Source: Halobacterium wangiae
Lineage (GTDB): Archaea; Halobacteriota; Halobacteria; Halobacteriales; Halobacteriaceae
NCBI RefSeq assembly: GCF_021249345.1
Contig: NZ_CP089588.1
Coordinates: 930,001-994,000 of the forward strand
Reading direction: 5' to 3'
DNA length: 64,000 nucleotides
Shown here in pieces: positions 58,148 through 64,000 of the stretch (the first letter of the stretch is position 1; each line of letters starts with the position of its first letter). Below the pieces are notes generated by a model. The model saw nothing but the letters and a program-made list of their open reading frames with translations. It was not told where the DNA came from and made no database searches. The translations under genes were made by a program, and so were the position numbers.

Positions 58148-59527
58148 ATGCTGAGCAGACAGTTCGTCCGGGAGCACCCAGATGAGGTCCGCGACGCCCT
58201 CGCGAAGAAGGGCGTCGACGCGGACTTGAGCCGGATTCTGGAGGTCGACGAGGAGTGGCGGGAACTCAAGAGCCGCGGGGACACGCTGCGCCACGAGCGC
58301 AACGAGGTCTCCTCGAAGATCGGTCAGCTCAAACAGGAGGGCGACGAGGACGCCGCCCAGGAGGCCATCGACCGCTCCCAGGAGCTGAAATCGGAACTCG
58401 AGGAGGTCGAGGCCCGCGCCGACGAACTCGAGGCCGAACTCGAGCGGAAGCTGCTCACCCTCCCGATGGTCCCCGACGACGACGTCCCCGTCGGAGCCGA
58501 CGAGACGGAGAACGTCGAGCGCCGCCGCGAGGGCTTCGACGACCTGCGCGACCTCCCCGATGAGGTGGTCCCCCACTACGACCTCGGCGAGGACCTCGAC
58601 GTCCTCGACTTCGAGCGCGGCGCGAAGGTGTCGGGCGGCGGCTTCTACTTCGCGAAGGGCGCGGGCGCCCGCCTCGAACACGCGCTCGTCCAGTTCATGC
58701 TCGACGTCCACCGCGAGCAGGAGTACGTCGACCTGTTCCCACCCATCCCGGTGAACTCGAAGTCGATGGAGGGGACCGGCCAGTTCCCGAAGTTCGTGGA
58801 GGACGCCTACCGCGTCGGCGACGTCAACGAGGCCGACTACGAGGACGACGACCTCTGGCTGCTCCCGACCGCCGAGGTGCCGGTGACGAACATGTACCGC
58901 GACGAGATCCTGCTCAGCGAGGACCTCCCGCTGAAACACCAGGCGTACACCCCGAACTTCCGGCGGGAGGCTGGCGAGCACGGCACGGAGACGCGGGGCA
59001 TCGTCCGCGTCCACCAGTTCAACAAGGTGGAGATGGTGAACTTCGTCGAACCCGAGGAGTCCTACGAGCGCTTCGAGGGCCTCGTCGACGAGGCAGAGGA
59101 GGTGCTCCGGCGCCTCGAACTCCCGTACCGCATCCTCGAGATGTGCACGGGCGACCTCGGGTTCACGCAGGCGAAGAAGTACGACATCGAGGTGTGGGCG
59201 CCCGGCGACGACATGGACGACGGCCCCGCGGAGGGCGGCCGCTGGCTCGAAGTCTCGTCGGTGTCGAACTTCGAGGACTTCCAGGCGCGTCGCGCGGGCA
59301 TCCGCTACCGGCCCGAGCGCCACGAGAGCGCGGAGTACCTCCACACGCTGAACGGGTCGGGCCTCGCCATCCCGCGCGTGATGGTCGGCATCCTCGAGTA
59401 CTACCAGAACGACGACGGCACCGTCGACGTGCCCGAAGCGCTCCAGCCGTACATGAACGGCCAGGAGGTCATCGAGGGTACGCAGAAGGTCGGCGAGAGC
59501 GCGCTCGGCGACGGCGAGCGCGAATAG
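58148..59527 (+). CDS. serS: Seryl-tRNA synthetase
   Basis: A 459-residue class II synthetase of the common (not methanogen-specific) type. The N-terminal coiled-coil arm that grips the tRNA-Ser long arm spans about 28-105. The catalytic domain shows LLPTAEVPVTNMY, motif 2 FRREAGEHGTETRG and motif 3 LNGSGLAIPRVMVGILEYYQ. It charges tRNA-Ser and is needed for serine decoding. It is divergent from the PiT gene. Confidence 0.95.
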   Translation: MLSRQFVREHPDEVRDALAKKGVDADLSRILEVDEEWRELKSRGDTLRHERNEVSSKIGQLKQEGDEDAAQEAIDRSQELKSELEEVEARADELEAELERKLLTLPMVPDDDVPVGADETENVERRREGFDDLRDLPDEVVPHYDLGEDLDVLDFERGAKVSGGGFYFAKGAGARLEHALVQFMLDVHREQEYVDLFPPIPVNSKSMEGTGQFPKFVEDAYRVGDVNEADYEDDDLWLLPTAEVPVTNMYRDEILLSEDLPLKHQAYTPNFRREAGEHGTETRGIVRVHQFNKVEMVNFVEPEESYERFEGLVDEAEEVLRRLELPYRILEMCTGDLGFTQAKKYDIEVWAPGDDMDDGPAEGGRWLEVSSVSNFEDFQARRAGIRYRPERHESAEYLHTLNGSGLAIPRVMVGILEYYQNDDGTVDVPEALQPYMNGQEVIEGTQKVGESALGDGERE

Positions 59528-59584
59528 GGGCGGCGGCGGTACGTTTTTGTCCACGCGGTGAAACGACGAACCGACTAGATTGCC

Positions 59585-60394
59585 ATGGTTCGTGGGAAAC
59601 AGGGACGCCGACGGTTTCTCGAACTAGCCGCAACACTCGGGACCGCAACTACGCTCGCAGGGTGCGTCGGCGAGGGCCTGCCGTCCCAGAACGACGACGC
59701 TGTGAACGAGGAGGGGGAGCGTGACGGCGCCGACCAGACCAGTTCCACGGCGACCACTCGGAGCGGAACGCCAGCCGTGCACACGGTCGACGTCGGTCCG
59801 GGCGGGTCGCTGGTTTTCGACCCCGACGAGGTGCAGATCGCACCGGGCAACGTCGTGCGCTGGGAGTGGAAGACGAGTACCCACAACATCGACCCCGACG
59901 CCGCCCATGGTGCCAACGACTGGCGCGGAACCGAGGGCGGCGACGACACGTTCTACGACGAGGGGCACGTCCACGAACACACGTTCGACGAGCCCGGCGT
60001 CTACGACTACGCCTGCGTCGCGCACGAGCCGATGGGGATGCGGGGGACAGTCGTCGTGGGCGACGCCGAGCGGCGACCGCTCGGGGACACGGTCGTCCTG
60101 TCCAGTACCCCATCCATCGACGTGGGACCAGACGACGACGCCGAGTTCGTTCCGGGGACGGACCCTGTCGCCATCGTCCGGCCGGGCACCGAGGTCACGT
60201 TCGTCTGGCGGTCCGACGGACACAGCATCGTCGTCGACGACCAGCCACAGGACGCGGCGTGGGAGGGCACGGGCGCTCAGGACGCCGGCCACGAGCACAC
60301 CCACGAGTTCCGGTACGAGGGCCGCTACGAGTTCCACTGCAGCGCCCACCCGGACGCCCCCGGCGGCACCATCGTCGTCGAAGCCACGAACTGA
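59585..60394 (+). CDS. Two-domain halocyanin-like copper lipoprotein
   Basis: A 269-residue exported blue-copper-type protein with a twin-arginine signal RRRFLEL and lipobox Cys27. The first cupredoxin domain (about 65-160) has a full type 1 site: His100, Cys144, His147 and Met152 (CVAHEPMGM). The second (about 175-268) has His213, Cys252 and His255, but the axial methionine position is Gly260, so its copper site is altered or lost. Halocyanins carry electrons at the outer face of the haloarchaeal membrane. The partner oxidoreductase is not visible here. Confidence 0.88.
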   Translation: MVRGKQGRRRFLELAATLGTATTLAGCVGEGLPSQNDDAVNEEGERDGADQTSSTATTRSGTPAVHTVDVGPGGSLVFDPDEVQIAPGNVVRWEWKTSTHNIDPDAAHGANDWRGTEGGDDTFYDEGHVHEHTFDEPGVYDYACVAHEPMGMRGTVVVGDAERRPLGDTVVLSSTPSIDVGPDDDAEFVPGTDPVAIVRPGTEVTFVWRSDGHSIVVDDQPQDAAWEGTGAQDAGHEHTHEFRYEGRYEFHCSAHPDAPGGTIVVEATN

Positions 60395-60505
60395 TTGCGG
60401 ACACCGCTTCGACGGCGAGCGAAACTAACCTGAAACTACACTCTTTCCGGTTCGTGCCGAACTGGAGAGCCGATGGTACGAACCCAACCCGGGAGGTGGC
60501 CGTAG

Positions 60506-61474
60506 ATGGTGGAACTCGGCTACGCGCTCTCCAGCGAGGAACACCCGCCGAACGACCTCGTGGAGAACGCGGCCCGCGCCGAGGACGTCGGCTTCGACTT
60601 CCTCGGCATCTCGGACCACTTCCACCCGTGGACGAGCCAGCAGGGCGAGAGCCCGTTCGTCTGGACGACGCTCGGCGGCATCGCCCACGCCACCGACGAC
60701 ATCCCGGTCGGCGTCGGCGTGAACTGCCCCATCGTGCGTTACCACCCGGCGAACGTCGCGCAGGCGGGGGCGACCGTCGCCGAGATGCTGCCGGGACGGT
60801 TCGCGCTCGGCGTCGGCACGGGCGAGTTGCTCAACGAGCACGTCCTCGGTGACCACTGGCCCGAGCACGCGGTCCGCCTGGAGATGCTCGAGGAGGCCGT
60901 CGACGTCGTCCGCAAACTCTGGACCGGCGAGCAGGTGAACCACCACGGCGACCACTACACCGTCCAAAACGCGCGCCTGTTCACGGTCCCCGACGAGCAG
61001 CCGCCGATCCACGTCTCCGCGTACGGCGACGCCGCGGCGAGGACGGCCGCCGACATCGGCGACGGCTTCTGGAGCGTCGGACCCCAGGACACCGTCGAGA
61101 CGTGGGAGGAGGAAGGCGGCGAGGGGCCGCGGTACACCCAGTTGCAGATGTGTTACGCCGAGACCGAGGAGGAAGCCGTCGAGACGGCCCACGAGTGGTG
61201 GCCGAACGACGCGCTCCCCGGCGAGTTGAGCGCCCAGTTGCCGACGCCCGTCCACTTCGAGCAGGCGACCCAGATGGTCTCCGAGGAGGACATCCGCGAG
61301 GGGAGCATGGTCACCAGCCCGGACCCCGAGGCCCACGTCGAGAGCATCCGTGAGGCCGTCGACGCGGGCTACGACCACGTCTACGTCCACCAGGTCGGCC
61401 CCGACCAGGAGTCGTTCTTCGAGTTCTACGAGGAGGAGGTGTTCCCTGCGGTCGAGGACGCCGAACTCGCGTAG
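60506..61474 (+). CDS. LLM-family F420-dependent oxidoreductase (TIGR03557-type)
   Basis: A 322-residue luciferase-like TIM barrel resembling F420-dependent glucose-6-phosphate dehydrogenase relatives (TIGR03557). Family marks are FLGISDHFHPWTSQQGESPFVW (in two parts), GVGVNCPIVRYHP and ALGVGTGELLNEH. It probably uses coenzyme F420 to oxidise or reduce an unidentified substrate. A good Shine-Dalgarno GGAGGTG (60492-60498) lies 7 nt before the ATG, unlike the leaderless genes around it. Its last 49 bp overlap the 3' end of the opposite-strand SnoaL-like gene. Confidence 0.88.
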   Translation: MVELGYALSSEEHPPNDLVENAARAEDVGFDFLGISDHFHPWTSQQGESPFVWTTLGGIAHATDDIPVGVGVNCPIVRYHPANVAQAGATVAEMLPGRFALGVGTGELLNEHVLGDHWPEHAVRLEMLEEAVDVVRKLWTGEQVNHHGDHYTVQNARLFTVPDEQPPIHVSAYGDAAARTAADIGDGFWSVGPQDTVETWEEEGGEGPRYTQLQMCYAETEEEAVETAHEWWPNDALPGELSAQLPTPVHFEQATQMVSEEDIREGSMVTSPDPEAHVESIREAVDAGYDHVYVHQVGPDQESFFEFYEEEVFPAVEDAELA

Positions 61475-61785
61475 GTCCGCAGTCCCGTGATCTGGTCTCC
61501 ACCCACCTCGAAGACGTCGACGAACGCGAACAGTTCTCCCCCCGTGTCGAGAAGACGGCCGCGAGCGGCGACGCCGTCCCGGCCCTCGTAGACCGCGTCG
61601 ACGACGTGGCGGGTGTCCGTCCGCGGGCGGTCGTCGCGCATGAACGAGACGAACGCCTCCCGACCCGAGAGCGTGCGGTCCGGCCGGATGTGCTCGAAAC
61701 CGGGTGCGAGCACGTCAGCGAGCGCCTCGTAGTTGCCGTCGTCAATGGCGTCGTAATATGCCTGGGCGAGGGCGGCGGCGTCCAT
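61426..61785 (-). CDS. SnoaL-like / nuclear transport factor 2-fold protein
   Basis: A 119-residue protein of the NTF2 fold: helices MDAAALAQAYYDAIDDGNYE and ALADVLAPGF, then strands ending with FAFVDVFEVGGDQITGLRTY. Such proteins are enzymes or ligand binders with a cone-shaped pocket; the ligand is unknown. The ATG at 61785 fits a minus-strand TTTCTT box about 28 nt upstream. The gene overlaps the F420 oxidoreductase gene tail to tail by 49 bp, so its serine-rich last residues may be poorly conserved. Confidence 0.8.
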   Translation of the reverse strand: MDAAALAQAYYDAIDDGNYEALADVLAPGFEHIRPDRTLSGREAFVSFMRDDRPRTDTRHVVDAVYEGRDGVAARGRLLDTGGELFAFVDVFEVGGDQITGLRTYASSASSTAGNTSSS

Positions 61786-61862
61786 ACCACCAGCGAGGGC
61801 GCCGCCGGACAAGAAACCGGGGGCCGGTATCGGCGTCCGCCACAGTCGGTAGTGGGCGGACC

Positions 61863-61975
61863 GAAAGGGGCGGCACGCTCGCGTTCATCTGGTCACCTCG
61901 CGCCGCTAGCACCGCAACGACCAACGGGAGTGAGGCGCGCAGCAAGCGAGCGACCGCGAGCGTGCCGGGGCTTTC
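61863..61975 (+). repeat. GAAAGGGGC/GGGGCTTTC structured element, copy 3
   Basis: GAAAG (61863-61867) pairs with CTTTC (61971-61975). The 4x4 loop GGGC/GGGG is identical to copy 2. A perfect 12-bp stem, GGCACGCTCGCG (61872-61883) with CGCGAGCGTGCC (61955-61966), differs from copy 2 at five positions, each compensated on the other arm. GACCAACGGGAG is at 61919-61930. The copy lies between the divergent SnoaL-like and Tsr3 genes; the rest of that 279-bp spacer holds only promoter boxes. Confidence 0.7.
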
Positions 61976-62035
61976 TACGCAGCTGTAGCGCCAGAGTGGG
62001 CTGAACCGCGAAACGTCCTCCAGTCGAGCGGGGTG

Positions 62036-62041
62036 CTTTTG
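62036..62041 (+). promoter_or_regulatory. TATA-like box for tsr3
   Basis: CTTTTG centred about 27 nt before the GTG at 62065, supporting a leaderless GTG start. Confidence 0.5.
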
Positions 62042-62064
62042 CCCGACCGACTACAACCGAGTCC

Positions 62065-62565
62065 GTGGACCTCCACGTCAGGTACGAGGGCGACGACGAC
62101 CCCGAGAAGTGCACGGCCCGGAAGCTGGCGCGCTTCGACATGGCCGCCCTCCACGAGTCGGCGCGCGCGACGCCCTACGGCGTGGTCCTGAACCCGCACG
62201 CCGAGCAGGCGCTCTCGCCCGCGGACGCCGAGTACACCAATCTGGTCGCCCTCGACTGTTCGTGGGAGACGGCCGGGCGCGCGATGTTCGAGATGAAGGG
62301 TGAACACCGCGCGCTCCCGTTCCTCGTCGCCGCCAACCCCGTGAACTACGGGCGACCGTTCCAGCTCAACACCGTGGAAGCGTTCGCCGGCGCCCTCTGC
62401 ATCCTCGGGGAGCGCGAGCACGCCGAGCGCATCCTCGCGAAGTTCCGCTGGGGACACACGTTCCTCGAACTGAACGAGGAGCCCCTCCGCCGGTACAGCG
62501 AGTGTGCGGACTCCGCCGAGGTGGTCGACGTGCAACAGGACTATCTGGACGCCGGCGAGCAGTAG
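62065..62565 (+). CDS. tsr3: rRNA aminocarboxypropyltransferase Tsr3 (DUF367)
   Basis: A 166-residue SPOUT-related enzyme that transfers the 3-amino-3-carboxypropyl group from S-adenosylmethionine to a modified uridine in the small-subunit rRNA near the decoding site. Family marks are [48 protein letters not shown] and [12 protein letters not shown]. The GTG start is supported by the CTTTTG box. It is followed after 17 bp by a DUF488-type gene on the same strand. Confidence 0.93.
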   Translation: MDLHVRYEGDDDPEKCTARKLARFDMAALHESARATPYGVVLNPHAEQALSPADAEYTNLVALDCSWETAGRAMFEMKGEHRALPFLVAANPVNYGRPFQLNTVEAFAGALCILGEREHAERILAKFRWGHTFLELNEEPLRRYSECADSAEVVDVQQDYLDAGEQ

Positions 62566-62582
62566 GGAACGACAGCGCAGAG

Positions 62583-63011
62583 ATGACCGGGGAACTGTTC
62601 GACACGTACGTGGCGGCGCTCCAGCACGACCAGGCCGACCTGCCCGCGGACGCGACGCTCGTGGGCGTGGTGCGGCGGCCGACCGGCTGGTTCTCCGCGA
62701 CCGTCGACGAGAACGTGTCCGCCGTCGCCCCGCCCGAGGAACTGCTGGACGACGCGAAGTCCCGCGAGAGCGAACTCGAGTCCCGGGGCGTCGACGACGC
62801 GGCGGCGAACCAGCGTGCGTGGGCGGACGTCGACTTCGCCGAGCGGTACCGCGAGTACCTCGACAGCGACCCCGGGGCGCGGGCTGCCGTCGCGGCGCTC
62901 GAAGAGCGCCTCCGGGCGGGGGAGTCGCTGGCGCTCGTCTGTTTCGAGAACACCGACGAGAAGCGCTGCCACCGGACGATACTCCGCGAACGGCTGGCGG
63001 CACGGCTGTGA
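62583..63011 (+). CDS. DUF488-like protein
   Basis: A 142-residue protein. Its C-terminal LRAGESLALVCFENTDEKRCHRTIL matches the end of DUF488, where Cys and the CHR motif are typical. The N-terminal half (about 10-60) is divergent, with VGVVRRPTGWFSATVDENV. Function unknown; some DUF488 relatives are suggested to act on nucleic acids or stress metabolites. It is 17 bp downstream of tsr3 on the same strand and probably cotranscribed. Confidence 0.7.
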   Translation: MTGELFDTYVAALQHDQADLPADATLVGVVRRPTGWFSATVDENVSAVAPPEELLDDAKSRESELESRGVDDAAANQRAWADVDFAERYREYLDSDPGARAAVAALEERLRAGESLALVCFENTDEKRCHRTILRERLAARL

Positions 63012-63080
63012 TCGGCGGCCGCTGGCGGCGCAAGTTCGACGTGGAGGTGGCGTCGTGACCACCGGTCCGTTCCGAACCGC

Positions 63081-63086
63081 TTAAAC
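63081..63086 (+). promoter_or_regulatory. TATA box for L40e
   Basis: TTAAAC (within GCTTAAAC) is centred about 27 nt before the L40e ATG at 63110. Confidence 0.6.
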
Positions 63087-63109
63087 GCGGCGCGGGCGAA
63101 CCCGGGTGC

Positions 63110-63253
63110 ATGACCGAGACCATCGAGGACCGTCTGCTGGGCAAGCAGATCTGCATGCGATGCAACGCGCGGAACCCGAAGGACGCCGAGAGCTGCCGGA
63201 AGTGCGGCTACAAGAAGCTCCGTCCGAAAGCCAAGGAGACGCGTTCGACGTAA
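63110..63253 (+). CDS. rpl40e: Ribosomal protein L40e
   Basis: A 47-residue zinc-ribbon protein of the large subunit (eL40, the other ubiquitin-fusion partner in eukaryotes). Four cysteines lie in ICMRCNARN and [11 protein letters not shown]. Basic residues are frequent, unlike most proteins here, as expected for rRNA binding. The TTAAAC box fixes the start and leaves no leader. It is convergent with a GNAT gene. Confidence 0.95.
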   Translation: MTETIEDRLLGKQICMRCNARNPKDAESCRKCGYKKLRPKAKETRST

Positions 63254-63256
63254 CCG

Positions 63257-63796
63257 CTACTTCTCGCCGTCCCACTCGTCTTCGAGCACCGAGTAGTACC
63301 GCACGTCGAGGTACTCGCCGTTCGCGTACACCTGGTCGCGGTGGGTGCCCTCCAGTTCGTAGCCGAGTTTCTCCCAGATGCGCGCCGAGGCCTCGTTGCC
63401 CTCGAACACCCGCGCGACGACGCGGTGGCGCCGGTGCTGGTCGAACGCGTAGTCCGTGGCGAGACGGCCGGCTTCCGTGCCGTAGCCGTTCCCCCACTGC
63501 TCCTCGGCGAGGAAGATGCCGAGTTCCGCGCTCCCGTTGACGCTGTCGACGCCGTGGACGCCGAGGCTGCCGACGGGGTCGCCGTCGACGGCGACGACGA
63601 AGTTCACGTCGCCGTTGTCGGCGCTCGCGCGTTGCTCGTACCACTGACGTTCCTGTCTCTCGGTGAGCGGCGTGCGGGAACTGAGCATGCGCCACACGGC
63701 GGGGTCGTTGAGCGTGTCCTGGAGGAACGCCAGGTCGTCCTCGTCGACCGCACAGAGGTCGACCGTGTCGCCGGAGATGAATGGTCGGCCGGGCAT
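63257..63796 (-). CDS. RimJ/RimL-type GNAT N-acetyltransferase
   Basis: A 179-residue acetyltransferase of the RimJ/RimL subgroup, which acetylates N-terminal or small-molecule amines with acetyl-CoA. ELGIFLAEEQWGNGYGTEAGRL is the acetyl-CoA-binding segment (read in two parts), and ASARIWEKLGYELEGTHRD the typical C-terminal part. A minus-strand TTTTTCTG lies about 27 nt before the ATG. Only 3 bp separate its stop from the L40e stop. The substrate is unknown; ribosomal protein acetylation is only suggested by the neighbour. Confidence 0.88.
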   Translation of the reverse strand: MPGRPFISGDTVDLCAVDEDDLAFLQDTLNDPAVWRMLSSRTPLTERQERQWYEQRASADNGDVNFVVAVDGDPVGSLGVHGVDSVNGSAELGIFLAEEQWGNGYGTEAGRLATDYAFDQHRRHRVVARVFEGNEASARIWEKLGYELEGTHRDQVYANGEYLDVRYYSVLEDEWDGEK

Positions 63797-63856
63797 ACGT
63801 ACAGAGACGTCGAGCGACAGAAAAAGGGTTCCCGTGGTCTGACAGTCCCTGCCAGG

Positions 63857-64000
63857 CTACTCGTCGGGGTACTTCGGTTCGCGGCGCTCGGCGCGCTCCA
63901 GCGCTCGTTCGACGACCGCCCGCACGTCGCCCTCGAAGACGCTCCCGTGGCCCGAGTACATCTCCCCGACGCCATCGCCGTCGGGCATGCGGTCGAGCAG
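63857..64000 (-). CDS. Probable MBL-fold metallohydrolase, C-terminal 47 residues
   Basis: The frame runs off the right edge; only the C-terminus is present. It reads GEMYSGHGSVFEGDVRAVVE and ends in a charged helix with PKYPDE. The SGHGSV segment fits the PGHG-type histidine loop near the C-terminus of MBL-fold lactonase or glyoxalase-like enzymes. The family is tentative because most of the protein is missing. Confidence 0.55.
   Translation of the reverse strand: MLDRMPDGDGVGEMYSGHGSVFEGDVRAVVERALERAERREPKYPDE

Noticed and set aside
63008-63059. A 16-codon GTG ORF overlapping the DUF488 stop (starting VIGGRWRRKFDVEV)
   Set aside because: The overlap resembles coupling, but the peptide is too short and there is no supporting signal; it may be an old extension of the DUF488 gene.

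Overview
The window comes from a haloarchaeon (class Halobacteria). The DNA is very GC-rich, the proteins are strongly acidic, and archaeal information-processing genes are present (PAN, aIF2-gamma, Rpo7, Spt4, S24e, S27ae, S19e, L40e, class I LysRS, a Kae1-Bud32 fusion). Lipoproteins carry twin-arginine signals, and families restricted to haloarchaea are frequent. Many genes have a TATA-like hexamer centred 26-30 nt before the start codon, the layout of leaderless haloarchaeal transcripts; I used it to choose starts, including several GTG starts. The genus cannot be fixed from the sequence. I see no provirus, insertion sequence, CRISPR array or replication origin, so this is mostly core chromosome.

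Layout. 1-11 kb, mostly minus strand: an ABC solute-binding lipoprotein (cut by the window edge), pyruvoyl arginine decarboxylase, the proteasome ATPase PAN, oligoendopeptidase F, an M28 peptidase (plus), truA-hisS, an acetyltransferase, a DMT transporter, a PP-loop ATPase with a PDCD5-like protein, and S19e. 11-25 kb: thiL, two unrelated site-2 proteases, a MobB-like/MoaE fusion, pyrH-lysS, a PadR regulator, the chlorite dismutase/monooxygenase fusion PitA and an aldo-keto reductase. 25-34 kb: a hexapeptide acyltransferase, a zinc-ribbon membrane protein overlapping an Nmad3-family gene, a glutaredoxin-like protein, tRNA-Gly, nadE, an enoyl-CoA hydratase, tRNA-Thr, a DapA-family aldolase, and a lipoprotein/31-codon ORF/PIN-like gene chain. 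34-40 kb, minus strand: a tightly packed information-processing cluster (aIF2-gamma, PIN, Rpo7, Spt4, dephospho-CoA kinase, S24e, S27ae, Kae1-Bud32, DUF5808, RdgB). 40-48.6 kb: a DUF5787 protein with nuclease-like features, a metallo-beta-lactamase/AAA pair, a TIGR03663 membrane glycosyltransferase, thiolase, and a GT2-GtrA pair. 48.6-64 kb: a five-PAS histidine kinase, a cation/proton antiporter with TrkA domains, an acyl-CoA ligase, a PiT transporter, serS, a two-domain halocyanin, an F420 enzyme, Tsr3, L40e and an acetyltransferase.

The most interesting unexplained signal is non-coding. Three intergenic copies (24950-25056 inverted, 25100-25197, 61863-61975) share a hairpin architecture: GAAAG pairs with CTTTC, then an identical 4x4 internal loop, then a stem of about 12 bp whose sequence differs between copies while both arms change together. 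All three contain GACCRRCGGGAG at their centre, and the same motif forms loops of two more hairpins near 45.0 kb. A relative with 12-bp inverted ends and internal hairpins sits at 7880-8053. This looks like a dispersed family of structured elements.
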